The position numbers and the translations under genes were made by a program. From a bacterium (GTDB lineage Bacteria > Oederibacteriota > Muellerivitia > Muellerivitales > Muellerivitaceae): a DNA stretch of 64,000 bases. The stretch spans positions 47,914 through 111,913 of the forward strand of contig DASZRK010000040.1 in NCBI GenBank assembly GCA_035549195.1, written 5' to 3'. The notes under the pieces are model-generated. The model had not been told where the DNA came from. It searched no databases and saw only the letters and a program-made list of their open reading frames with translations. Numbering within the stretch: the stretch's first letter is position 1; every line of letters starts with the position of its first letter. This document shows, one piece after another, positions 50,861 to 60,442 of the stretch.

Positions 50861-53311
50861 ATGCCTTCTCGCCGCCATTCCCCTCGGGCCCCTCGTTCTG
50901 TCCATGCCCGTAATAAGCTAAAGACCGCCCGGTCGATGAGAACGGATAAAAAGCTGAGCGCCGGGATCTTTGGAGGGATCCTGGTCTCCTGGGCTCTTGT
51001 CCTCTTGGCCCTTCTTTCCCTTCCGAATGCGAAATTCGTGTTCCCTTATGCCGAATGGTTCGCCCATCTTCCCTTCTATCCTTTCTTCTTGATGGGCTTC
51101 GTGGGATTGGTCTATTTCCTTCGCCAAGTCACGGAGGCGTCCCATGAGCCGGATCTGGGATCAAGGTGGAGCCGGCCGATCTTCTTCCTGATCCTCGGTG
51201 TGGGAGCATTGTTGAGGCTCTACGATCTGCATCGTCAGACGGGTTGTTACGACAACGACCATTGGATATACGCCAATGAGGCCCTTCAGATCATGGTGGC
51301 GGGGGATCGGCCGGTCCTATTGCCCTACGGTACCCGGGAACCCCTTTTCGCCTATTTTTCGGCCGCCCTTTGGTCTTTGGCGCCCAAGACCACGGCGATC
51401 GTGGCCATGCGCCTCTCATCCGTGGCTGTGGACCTGCTCATCCTCTGGTCTTTCTACCTGTTGGGAAAAGAGGCGGGCGGGCGCCGTGCGGGATTGATCC
51501 TGATGGCCATGGGAGCCTTGAGCAAGACCCTTATCCAGATCTCGAAGATCAATTTCGGTTTTCACGCCGATGTCCTGGCCTGCGCCTTGGCGGTCCTCTT
51601 CCTTTTCCGGCTACTCAAGGACCCCAAGCTCCGCCATTTTCTCCAATGGGGCGGAGCCCTTGTACTGGGTTCCTATATCTATGTGGCCTTCCGGCTTTGG
51701 ACGCCGGTCCTGATCGGGGGAGTGTGGCTCTGGTCAATGGTCCGGCCCCAGACACGGCCCCAAGGGCCGTTGCCCGTGGCTTTGGCTTGGGCCGTCATGA
51801 TCGCCTGGAGCTTCGCCTTTTTTTACGTCAATCGCACCCTTCCCCATGAATGGGGTTGGGTCCAGTTCTTCGGGCACGGAGGGGGTTTCATTCTTCTTGT
51901 CCTGGTCTTGGTCGGACTCTATGTCAAGGTCGGTTTGGATGGCCGTGGCAGGGAACCGATATGGAAATGGGCTTCGGGCGCCCTCTTGACGGCCTTGCTC
52001 CTGATGCCCCTTTGGTCCCAGCCTGGTTATTCGGATCATCCAAATGAAATGGTGATCTTCCATCCGCGCTTTGGCCTGACCCAGTGGGAGGCTTGGAAAT
52101 ACGTCCTCCACAACATCTGGACGGGTTTCCAGATGATCTTCAGCTATGATCCCGAGAACCCCTTTTGGAACCTGCCGCCCATGAAGGGGGATTCTTATAT
52201 GGATCTTTTCGTCCCAGCCTTCGGAACAGTGGCCTTGGCCGCTTTCGTGGGGCGACCCCGGCTGATCCAGGCCTGCGTCCTGGGGCTTTTCTGGGTCGGT
52301 TATGCTTCTTTTTTTGTCACCCATGGGGCTCATTCGAACCGGCTCATGGCCGCCCTCCTACCTCTCTACCTGATCGCTGCCTGGGGCGCTTACCGTCTTT
52401 GGCAGGTCTTCCGTTCCTCGCCCTTGGCCCATGGAAGGGCCTGGGGGACCGCCCTATTCATCCTTTGGGCGGGTTGGACCCTGGTGGCGAATTATCGGAT
52501 CCTCGAGCAATGGATGGCCATGCGCTGGCCGGATGCTTTGGCCCAAGATGTCCTCAATACCCCGCCTTTACCCCAGGATCGGGTCTATTTGACCCCCAAT
52601 GAAGGGCATTTTGGCGAAGGGACCCTGGATCTGGTCTGCGAGGGGAGGGACGCCCATCTATCCTTGGCTTCGAATCCGATCGACCTGGTGGAGGGGACCC
52701 GGGGTAAGGATTTGGCCGTGATCATTTGGGGTGGGGATGATCCCATCCGTGAAAAATTGGAACGGGCATTTCCCGGCGGGACCTGGCATGAAAGGAAAAG
52801 TGAATGGCCCATCACTTCCTTGAAGTGGATCACCGTTCCCTTCGACCGATTGAAAAGGGATCCCAGGGATTATTTCTATGTCCGATATACTCCGGCTTCC
52901 TACTGGTGGAGGCGTTTCTATATGGGACTCGGACTGGGACGCGGCATGATCCGATTCGAGGATCGGTCGGCCCGTTGGAACGATTCGTTGCCCCCTTCCT
53001 TTGTGCGGGGAGAAAACACGGGACGGATCGACGGAACTTGGATGGTGACCCGTCCTGGTACCTATGAGATCCGTTTCCGGACCAGTTGCAACACCCAATT
53101 GTGGCTGGATGGCAAGAAGGTGCTGGAAATGCAGAGGGCCGTCGGGGATCTCGAAAGAAAATCCAGGTTGGAACTCTCGGCGGGACCGCATGCGGTCGAG
53201 CTCTTGACGGCGTTCACTTTGGAGCATTCCTTCCCGGCCGTTCGGGTCCGTTCCTTGGAAGAGGGTTGGGACCGGGAATTGGACGAGCTTTCCACTCCCG
53301 TGGCCCGTTGA
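50861..53311 (+). CDS. Large GT-C membrane glycosyltransferase-like protein with PA14-like domain (array member 4)
   Basis: 816 residues from ATG 50861, 2 bases after member 3 stops, so probably translationally coupled. Basic N-tail (SRRHSPRAPRSVHARNK). Core elements are YDNDHWI, TREPLFAYFS, KEAGGRRAGL and KDPKLRHFLQWG. C-terminus has GLGLGRGMIRFED and a sandwich with TRPGTYEIRF and QLWLDGKKVLEM. The first-loop acidic site has changed to D-N-D. Sister of member 3. Confidence 0.83.
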   Translation: MPSRRHSPRAPRSVHARNKLKTARSMRTDKKLSAGIFGGILVSWALVLLALLSLPNAKFVFPYAEWFAHLPFYPFFLMGFVGLVYFLRQVTEASHEPDLGSRWSRPIFFLILGVGALLRLYDLHRQTGCYDNDHWIYANEALQIMVAGDRPVLLPYGTREPLFAYFSAALWSLAPKTTAIVAMRLSSVAVDLLILWSFYLLGKEAGGRRAGLILMAMGALSKTLIQISKINFGFHADVLACALAVLFLFRLLKDPKLRHFLQWGGALVLGSYIYVAFRLWTPVLIGGVWLWSMVRPQTRPQGPLPVALAWAVMIAWSFAFFYVNRTLPHEWGWVQFFGHGGGFILLVLVLVGLYVKVGLDGRGREPIWKWASGALLTALLLMPLWSQPGYSDHPNEMVIFHPRFGLTQWEAWKYVLHNIWTGFQMIFSYDPENPFWNLPPMKGDSYMDLFVPAFGTVALAAFVGRPRLIQACVLGLFWVGYASFFVTHGAHSNRLMAALLPLYLIAAWGAYRLWQVFRSSPLAHGRAWGTALFILWAGWTLVANYRILEQWMAMRWPDALAQDVLNTPPLPQDRVYLTPNEGHFGEGTLDLVCEGRDAHLSLASNPIDLVEGTRGKDLAVIIWGGDDPIREKLERAFPGGTWHERKSEWPITSLKWITVPFDRLKRDPRDYFYVRYTPASYWWRRFYMGLGLGRGMIRFEDRSARWNDSLPPSFVRGENTGRIDGTWMVTRPGTYEIRFRTSCNTQLWLDGKKVLEMQRAVGDLERKSRLELSAGPHAVELLTAFTLEHSFPAVRVRSLEEGWDRELDELSTPVAR

Positions 53312-53319
53312 AAAAGGGA

Positions 53320-53325
53320 TAAAAT
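53320..53325 (+). promoter_or_regulatory. Possible internal -10 before array member 5
   Basis: TAAAAT in the 54-base gap after member 4, followed by a hairpin GGACC/GGTCC (53329-53342). Could allow separate transcription of the later genes. No -35 box is clear. Confidence 0.3.
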
Positions 53326-53365
53326 CCTGGACCGTTAGGTCCTCGCCGTCTTGGAAGGAACGCGC

Positions 53366-55423
53366 ATGCCGAAAACGAGCCGGACACCGAAAAAGAAAGC
53401 GGCCACCACCCGATCCGGTCCCCGGGCGGGGGAAAGAATTTCACCCGTTCCAGGGCGGTGGAATGGTCGTTTGCCCGCACGCTATGCCCTTCCGGCCGGA
53501 CTGATCCTTTCCTGGTGCGGGATCCACCTGATTTCCGGCTTCCATCCGAACTGGGGGATCGGCGCCCCTTGTCAGGTTTTGGCGGCCTTCCTTATCTACC
53601 TGTCTTTTCCGGTCCAAGCCCCGATCCGGAATTTTTTACCGAGCGCCCGAAAGGCCGGGGCCCCCTCCCGTGGAGGGGCGTCCGTCGCGCCGTGGGGACT
53701 CCTGGGATTATTGGCGGGTTCGATCTGGATGCTTCATGTGGGCCAAGCCCTCATTGGTTGGAGCTTGGCTATCGGGACCTTTGTCTGGGCCTTCAGGGTG
53801 CAGAGTCGTTGCGCCACTTCCCCCGACCGTTCGTTCCGTTTCTCGGCCCCCGAGGGCGCCTTGCTTGCGATCGTCCTGCTCCTGGCCGCCCTGATGCGTC
53901 TTCCTTTCGTCGGGACCCATGTAACGGGTCTCCAAGCCGACGAAGCGAACAACCTTTCGGACGCCTTTGAGGTGGCCTTCGGTGGGTTGATACGGTCCCC
54001 CTTCGTTACCGGATGGGGAGGGACTCCGACCTTTCCCGATTACATCGTGGGAGCGGCCTTCAAGATATTGGGGCCCGAGTGCTGGGTGGCCCGTTCTGTT
54101 TCGGCCTTCTTTTCCCTGGGGGCGATCTTCTTTTTCTTCAAATGGTGTCGTTTCTGGATGGGACAGGCGGCCGCTTTGGTAGCTTCCTTGCTGATGGCCG
54201 CCTCTTGGTGGTTCCTTTATTTCAGCCTTTCCACCTTCCACAACAGCATCCTGTTCTTCGCGGAGGTAGGCGCTTTTTATACCCTGGAAAACGGGTTCCG
54301 GACGGGACGGAGGGTCTATTTTGCCTTGGCGGGCCTCTTCGCGGCGATGTGTGTCATGAACTACGTCAACGGGCGGAGCATTCCGGTCATGATGGCCCTG
54401 ACCATCTTGGGCTATTCGGCCGTGAAGGGATGGGATTTCCTGAAGGGTTATTGGAAGCAACTTTTCCTGGTCCTGTTCGCTTTTTTGTGGCTGGTCGGAC
54501 CTTATCTGATCCACGCGACCCAATATCCAGGAGAGGTCTGGGGAAGGGTGCATGCGGATTGGATCGCGGCCCACGCCAAGGAAACCGGGAACTATTTTTT
54601 CCTTCCGGTCTCCTATTTTTGGACCTTGACGACCCTCTGGGCCCCCAACACCCAAGTAGATACACGGTTCGCTTATTTCGATCCTTTCCTGGACCCCTAT
54701 ACGGGTGCTTTGGCCATGTTGGGCATTGGGACCTGCTTGTTCAATCTGCGGAAGTCCCTCTCCTGGGTGTTGTTGCCCGGCCTTTTCATGGGTCTTTCCG
54801 CCAATGCCTTGGGACATTATGATTCGCCGATGGCCTATGTCCACTCGGTGAGACTTTCCGCGATCATCCCTTTCGTCTTTTTGGCGGTCGGAAACGGGTT
54901 CGATTGGTTGGCAGGTTTCTATCGATTGTTCCCCAAGCCCCGCTGGAACTGGCTCGGTTGGTCCGCCTCCGCCGGCTTGGTCCTGGCAATGGCCCTTAAT
55001 TTGAACGTCATCTTCGGACATTTTTCCAAGGATCGCTCCACTTGGGGGGAGAGGGGACTGAAGTACATCCAGGAAGCCAAGATCCTAAACGACCATTATC
55101 CCCAAGACCAGTTGATGGTCGAATCGGACTGCCTTTCCTCGGCCGTTTATTTCCTGACGAAGGGTGGGGCCCGGTTCAAGATCTATGGGATGGATCCTCC
55201 GATCCCAATCCCCTTTGAGGCAAAGCGGAACGTCATGTTGGTCTTCGAACCATGGAGGTTGTCGGACGGCGGAAAGGCCCGCATCCAAAAGACCTATCCG
55301 AAGGCCGTCTGGACCGTCTATCAGTCCCCAATGGGCGATCCCTTCCTGACGGGGGTGGAGATATCTTTGGAGGATGTGCTGGCGTCTCAAAGCGGGATGG
55401 CTGTGACGGAAAGTCTTCCTTAA
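53366..55423 (+). CDS. GT-C membrane glycosyltransferase-like protein without PA14 end (array member 5)
   Basis: 685 residues from ATG 53366 with GGAAGGAA at 53353-53360. Basic N-tail (KTSRTPKKKAATTR), then about 12 membrane helices. The first periplasmic loop has LQADEANNL, the classical D-E pair of GT39/ArnT-like enzymes, which is closer to consensus than members 1-4. The C-terminal soluble part is short (from ~560) and lacks the beta-sandwich. It lies 54 bases after member 4. Confidence 0.8.
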   Translation: MPKTSRTPKKKAATTRSGPRAGERISPVPGRWNGRLPARYALPAGLILSWCGIHLISGFHPNWGIGAPCQVLAAFLIYLSFPVQAPIRNFLPSARKAGAPSRGGASVAPWGLLGLLAGSIWMLHVGQALIGWSLAIGTFVWAFRVQSRCATSPDRSFRFSAPEGALLAIVLLLAALMRLPFVGTHVTGLQADEANNLSDAFEVAFGGLIRSPFVTGWGGTPTFPDYIVGAAFKILGPECWVARSVSAFFSLGAIFFFFKWCRFWMGQAAALVASLLMAASWWFLYFSLSTFHNSILFFAEVGAFYTLENGFRTGRRVYFALAGLFAAMCVMNYVNGRSIPVMMALTILGYSAVKGWDFLKGYWKQLFLVLFAFLWLVGPYLIHATQYPGEVWGRVHADWIAAHAKETGNYFFLPVSYFWTLTTLWAPNTQVDTRFAYFDPFLDPYTGALAMLGIGTCLFNLRKSLSWVLLPGLFMGLSANALGHYDSPMAYVHSVRLSAIIPFVFLAVGNGFDWLAGFYRLFPKPRWNWLGWSASAGLVLAMALNLNVIFGHFSKDRSTWGERGLKYIQEAKILNDHYPQDQLMVESDCLSSAVYFLTKGGARFKIYGMDPPIPIPFEAKRNVMLVFEPWRLSDGGKARIQKTYPKAVWTVYQSPMGDPFLTGVEISLEDVLASQSGMAVTESLP

Positions 55424-55437
55424 AAAGGGGAGTCGAA

Positions 55438-58392
55438 ATGGCGTCCACGAGAAAGAAAACCTTGGCCGGCAAAAAGTCCGGATCCTTATTGGAGAGTGTT
55501 GCCGTCGCTTACGCTTGGTTGGGTTTGTGCCTCGCCCTTTTCACGGCCGGTCAACTGCAATTGTTCCGTGGCCGGATGATCATGGGTTTCTCCTTTTCGG
55601 TGGTTGCGGTGCTTTTGGGCCTTTCCTTCTACCTTCAAGGAATCCTGCCGGTCGCCCTTGGAAAGATCCGGAAGGATGGGCGTTCCCCAAGGTCTTCCCG
55701 GATCGGGAAAGCCTCACGCCATTCGCCGCCATGGCGAGCCTTGAAGCCAGCCAGCCTTGCCCGGATCGTGGGAGCCGTCCTTGGCTTGGCCCTGGCCGGT
55801 ATCGGTCAGTCCTTTTGGGTCCAGACGGGTAACGGATCCACTTTAGCCGTAGGTTCCTGGTTTTTCTTGGCGGCGTCGGCACTCTTCCTGGGATCTTTCC
55901 GGCCCTGGAAGCGTGAAGGTTCCAAACCCTTTTCTTTGCCCTGGAGGGTGGAACTGGGTTTGTTGGGAACCGTTCTGCTGATCGCGGCATTCCTCAGGGC
56001 CTATCAGATCGACACGATCCCTTCCGGACTTTTCATTGACCAGGGGTTCCAGGGCTATTCGGCCCAGCGAATTCTGCACGAGGGATGGCGGCCCTTCTAT
56101 GTGGAAGATATCTTCCATGCCTACTCCTTGGCCCTCTATCAACTGGCTTTTTGGTTCGGGATCTTCGGGGCCGGTGAAGTCAGCCTGAAGCTTTTCTACG
56201 CTTTTTTGGGACTTCTTGGCTTTCCCTTGGTCTATTGGACCTTCCGGCAGTTGGCCGGACCCCGGATGGCTCTCCTTTCCCTTTTCATCCTTGCGGTCAT
56301 GCGATGGAACATTAATTTTTCCAGGAATGGTTTTCCCACGGTCCAGATGACCCTCTATATGTTCGGAACGATCGCTTTTCTTCTTTACGCCATTCGCCGG
56401 GAACGCGACGCGGACCAGGTTTTGTTCCACAAGGTGGCCATGGTTGCGGCCTTCTTTTTCGTCGTTGGGGTCTTCCCCTTCGCCTTCCAGTCCCTTTTTT
56501 GGACCCTTAAGCCCCGATCCGTGACGCTGGCGGTGGCCGCGGTAGTGGGTGCCCTGGGGCTTCTGGGATGGATGGTTTATGCCCTGAAGGCTTCGAAGGA
56601 CCGCGATACCTTGATGGCCACTTTATTGGCGACCGGATTCTTCGCCGCCGGTTTCTACACGTATCAGGCCTACAAGGTCTTCCCCTTGCTGGTCCTGGCC
56701 TGGGCGTTCTATGAGGTGATCGCGGATCGGGCTGCCATCCGCAAGAAATGGAGATATATCGTTCTGTTCGCGGTGGCGGGGATCTTCCTGATCCTTCCTG
56801 TGTTGGGCAATCCCCAGACCCGGGAAACCGAACTATCCATTTTCACCCGCGTCCACCTGGAGCATAGTTGGAAGCCCTTTTGGGAGGTCCTTTCCCGCAC
56901 AGCGATCATGTTCAACCGCCTGGGGGACCCCAACGCCAGGCACAACCTCCAAGACCAGCGGATGTTGGACGATGTTTCCGGCACTCTTTTCATCTTGGGA
57001 CTGGCCTATTGCCTGGCCAGAGTAGGAAGAAGGCCGTCTTTTTATGTGCTGGCGGGGTTCTTCATCATGAGCCTTCCTTGCATCCTTTCCATCGATGCCG
57101 CCCACGCGAACCGCCTTTTTGCGCTGACACCCTTCATCGCGTTCCTGGTGGCGTCCCCTTTGGAAGCCATTTGGGGAAGGATGAGGGAAACCTGGGGTTT
57201 GCGGGGGGAATGGATCTTCCTGGCCCTGGTGGCGCCCTTCCTTGGGTGGATGACCGCCCAGAACTTCAAGGTGTATTTCCATGATCAGGCCCGAAGTTTT
57301 GGAGGATGGCATGAGTATGCGCCCCAGGAGACCGAGGTGGGCCGGATCGTCGCGAGGAACGGGGCGGCGTATGATTACTACGTGTCGCCACGCTACTACA
57401 ATTATTACACCATCGACTTCCTGGGTTACGGCCAATTGGATCATATCCACTCCATGTTGTTCCCCGAAGCCTTGATCTCACATGGCCCGGATACATCCCG
57501 AGGCCTTTATTACGCGATGGAAGAAGGGCGATCGGGTTATGTGCCCATGTTGAAGTATTTCTATCCGGAAGGGCGGGACCGCTATTTGGTGGACCCATTA
57601 GGGAACACGGCGGAATCCTTCTACCATGTCGAGGCCGACGCCGTGGCCAAGGAACGGGGCCTGAAGGTCCGATATGACCGGCCCGTTGAGGGGAAGACCG
57701 AGGGGCAGGTCGTTTCTTTCCCTTCAGGACTTCCGAAAGGACCCTATCGTGCCGCCCTATGGGGTCAGATCTATATTCCCGTTCCGGGCCGATATTCATG
57801 GAAGGTCGAAGCGCCGTTTCGGACCTCCTTCCAGGTCGGCAAGAAGGCCGCGGCGGAAAATCGTTGGATGATCCGTGGCTATTATCCGGTGAAGTTCGAG
57901 ATGGACGTGCCCGCAGGGACCATTCCGGACTTGAAGATCGAGCAGATCGACGCAAAAGGCCTTGGTTCGCCCGTCACCCCGGGGTCCTTCACCAACCTTC
58001 CTCCCTTTCGGGGGCTCAAAGGGGAGTATTTCCGGGGTCCGGTCTGGGACGAAATGCCTTTTTTGGCGGAATACGATCCTATCGTCAACTTCACCAATGG
58101 GAACGATTTCTCAGCCGCCACGAACGCGGGGCGTTGGACGGGAAAATTCCGAGCTCCGAGGGGAGGGGAATACAAATTCTTCGTCCAGATGGACGGTCAG
58201 GCGGAATTGCGCATCGACGGAAAGCCGATCGGTGAGAGGCAGTCCCGGATCAGCCTGGCCCCGGGGCTCCACGCCCTGGACCTCAGGGCTTGGCGGAGCG
58301 GCAATAACCTCTCTAGCCTTTCCCTTTACTGGATACCTCCAGGCGGGTCAAGAGAAGTCATGCCTTGCACCGCGTTCGAGGAAGTGCCCTAA
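55438..58392 (+). CDS. GT-C membrane glycosyltransferase-like protein with full PA14 domain (array member 6)
   Basis: 984 residues from ATG 55438 with AAGGGGAG at 55426-55433. N-tail STRKKTLAGKKSG. The membrane core has FIDQGFQGYSAQRIL in the first loop and FSRNGFPTVQ. After ~620 a long periplasmic region follows, and the last ~130 residues are a full PA14 domain (GLKGEYFRG, GRWTGKFRAPRGGEYKF, ELRIDGKPIG). PA14 domains bind carbohydrates in other proteins. Largest member of the array. Confidence 0.85.
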   Translation: MASTRKKTLAGKKSGSLLESVAVAYAWLGLCLALFTAGQLQLFRGRMIMGFSFSVVAVLLGLSFYLQGILPVALGKIRKDGRSPRSSRIGKASRHSPPWRALKPASLARIVGAVLGLALAGIGQSFWVQTGNGSTLAVGSWFFLAASALFLGSFRPWKREGSKPFSLPWRVELGLLGTVLLIAAFLRAYQIDTIPSGLFIDQGFQGYSAQRILHEGWRPFYVEDIFHAYSLALYQLAFWFGIFGAGEVSLKLFYAFLGLLGFPLVYWTFRQLAGPRMALLSLFILAVMRWNINFSRNGFPTVQMTLYMFGTIAFLLYAIRRERDADQVLFHKVAMVAAFFFVVGVFPFAFQSLFWTLKPRSVTLAVAAVVGALGLLGWMVYALKASKDRDTLMATLLATGFFAAGFYTYQAYKVFPLLVLAWAFYEVIADRAAIRKKWRYIVLFAVAGIFLILPVLGNPQTRETELSIFTRVHLEHSWKPFWEVLSRTAIMFNRLGDPNARHNLQDQRMLDDVSGTLFILGLAYCLARVGRRPSFYVLAGFFIMSLPCILSIDAAHANRLFALTPFIAFLVASPLEAIWGRMRETWGLRGEWIFLALVAPFLGWMTAQNFKVYFHDQARSFGGWHEYAPQETEVGRIVARNGAAYDYYVSPRYYNYYTIDFLGYGQLDHIHSMLFPEALISHGPDTSRGLYYAMEEGRSGYVPMLKYFYPEGRDRYLVDPLGNTAESFYHVEADAVAKERGLKVRYDRPVEGKTEGQVVSFPSGLPKGPYRAALWGQIYIPVPGRYSWKVEAPFRTSFQVGKKAAAENRWMIRGYYPVKFEMDVPAGTIPDLKIEQIDAKGLGSPVTPGSFTNLPPFRGLKGEYFRGPVWDEMPFLAEYDPIVNFTNGNDFSAATNAGRWTGKFRAPRGGEYKFFVQMDGQAELRIDGKPIGERQSRISLAPGLHALDLRAWRSGNNLSSLSLYWIPPGGSREVMPCTAFEEVP

Positions 58393-58444
58393 TCCCAAGG
58401 CCGGATGAGAGAAGCCCGTTCGGCTGGGTCTGGCAAGAGGCCCC

Positions 58445-60430
58445 ATGAAAAATCTCCGTCCAATCCTTATTTGGTCACTGGTCTCGCCCCTCTGGGCCTT
58501 GGGGCCCATGGTCCAATTCCAGGACCTGGTGGCGGGCAACGGCCAACCTGGATTCGCTGACGGCGCTTTCTATTCGGCGCAGTTCCATGATCCCCTGGGG
58601 ATGGCCATGAGCCCCGACGGCTCCATACTCTACGTCGCGGACCGGCAGAACAACCGGATCCGCGAGATATCCTTGGACCATTCCAATGAAGTAAGGACCC
58701 TCACGGGGGGCGCATCCCCTGGGGCGTTGGATGGACCCTTCGCTACCGCCACTTTTTACGCTCCCTGCGGCCTGTTGGCTTTTCCCGATGGCAGCCTCCT
58801 CGTCAATGACCGGGGAAACCATCTTTTTCGCCGCATTGACATTGCCGCCCAGAAAGTTTCTACCCTGCAAGTGGCCCCGGCGATTCCCGGAGGGGTATCG
58901 ATACCCCTCATCACCGACCTTCCCTGGAACATGGCTTGTGTTCCCGGGGATACCCGTATCTTTTGGACCGAGCCCAGAGCGGGCCAACTGCGTTGTTATG
59001 ATCCGGGGATGAGGAAAGCCATGACCCTCCTGGATGGGGATCCGCGTATTCCACATCCTGCGGCCCTTTTTGGCGGCACGAAAGGACTTTTCGTGGCTGG
59101 CCAAGGACAGACGCAGGTCTTCCAGGTCGCTTTGGGTGCCCGGGAGGGGCAGGCTCCCGTACTGGCCTTGACGCCCGTTGGCCTGGTCCAGAACGCGTTG
59201 GCCTTGGCCGGTTCGGGGGACTCCCTTTACGCCCTTCAGTCGGAACCTTCCGCGCCGGTGGTGCGGGTCTTTCCTAATCCGAAGCCCGTTACATTCCTTT
59301 CGGTTTGGGGAAAGCCGATGTTGAACCCTTCCCTGGGGGCGATATCACCCCTTTTCCAGAACGATACGGGACTTGACCCCTTGGGCTTCCTCTCCGATTC
59401 CCGTTCCCCTGGCCGCTTCTTCGTGTCCAACACCTCACACTCCTTGGTGGGTGCCTTCCGAGACCTCAACCAAGCCTATTTCGACCCGGCCCATGGTGAG
59501 GATTATTGGAACCAGGCCCATATCCATGATTTCGAATACCCCGCCGTGAAGCCACCTCATACCTTCCGCATACTCTTGGTGGGGAGGTGCTATCTCTATT
59601 GGGAGGCTGATGGGCGCCGCTTTGAGGGGGCGGGCCATGATGGAGAGCAGGAGAACTTGATGCTGGGCGTCTGCAAGAAACTGGAGATCTCCCTGAACGC
59701 CCAGGCGGCGTTGGAAGGGGGCTCCCGGCATTTCGAGGTGCTCAACGGGGCCATGCATCACGGAGGGAATAACTTGGACATTTGGGCTAATTATGTTGTT
59801 CCGCCCCTGGTACGCCACTACGGGATAGACCTGGTGGTGATCCTCCAGGACGGCGGGTTCAATTTTTTCGACCCCTATTTCATCTCACCCATGGGGAAGG
59901 AGGGGCTCCCTACCGATGTTTTCGACCCCGAATACGTCCTGCGGCCGAATAAGGAAAAGGCCCAGGCGGGCGGGATACAGGATTTTACCCAATTATGCCG
60001 GAACCACGGTCTGCTGCATGAGGATGACGCCGCCCATTGGAGCTTCGATTGGCGTGGGATGCTGGGCGATCCAGAGGTGCGCCCCCGGCTCATGGGGATC
60101 ATGCGCAAGCCGGTGGAACTCCTGCGCGATAGGATTGCGGGGGAACGTACCGATGGGACCGCTCCCCGTCTGGCCTTCTGGTTCTATCCCATCAGCAATT
60201 TCGAGGAGGGCCCTACCCGGGATTTTTATGCGGAAATGATCAAGAGCGCGAAGGTCCCTTACTTGGACTTGTGCGACGATTTCACCGCTCTCGAACTGGG
60301 TTTTTGGCCGATCAAGGAAAACGCGGCCGAAGGGGGGCATTTCACCGAGAACGGCATGGATTTTTTTAGCCTGATCCTGCGGGAGGAGCTGGCCAGGAAC
60401 CATTATTTGCCGGAAGAACCCGGCAGGTGA
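58445..60430 (+). CDS. Secreted NHL propeller fused to an SGNH-hydrolase-like domain with degenerate GDS site
   Basis: 661 residues. Signal peptide 1-19 (ending WALG). Residues ~25-330 are NHL-type blades (MAMSPDGSILYVADRQNNRIREI, LLVNDRGNHLFRRID). Residues ~370-655 form an SGNH-like domain homologous to the 60443 protein: ILLVGRCYLYWE, HYGIDLVVI, and GGHFTENG near the end. Its block I is G-R-C instead of G-D-S, so the usual Ser nucleophile is replaced by Cys; block V His is retained. Catalytic activity is uncertain. Extracytoplasmic. Confidence 0.78.
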   Translation: MKNLRPILIWSLVSPLWALGPMVQFQDLVAGNGQPGFADGAFYSAQFHDPLGMAMSPDGSILYVADRQNNRIREISLDHSNEVRTLTGGASPGALDGPFATATFYAPCGLLAFPDGSLLVNDRGNHLFRRIDIAAQKVSTLQVAPAIPGGVSIPLITDLPWNMACVPGDTRIFWTEPRAGQLRCYDPGMRKAMTLLDGDPRIPHPAALFGGTKGLFVAGQGQTQVFQVALGAREGQAPVLALTPVGLVQNALALAGSGDSLYALQSEPSAPVVRVFPNPKPVTFLSVWGKPMLNPSLGAISPLFQNDTGLDPLGFLSDSRSPGRFFVSNTSHSLVGAFRDLNQAYFDPAHGEDYWNQAHIHDFEYPAVKPPHTFRILLVGRCYLYWEADGRRFEGAGHDGEQENLMLGVCKKLEISLNAQAALEGGSRHFEVLNGAMHHGGNNLDIWANYVVPPLVRHYGIDLVVILQDGGFNFFDPYFISPMGKEGLPTDVFDPEYVLRPNKEKAQAGGIQDFTQLCRNHGLLHEDDAAHWSFDWRGMLGDPEVRPRLMGIMRKPVELLRDRIAGERTDGTAPRLAFWFYPISNFEEGPTRDFYAEMIKSAKVPYLDLCDDFTALELGFWPIKENAAEGGHFTENGMDFFSLILREELARNHYLPEEPGR

Positions 60431-60442
60431 AGGAAGGTCGGG

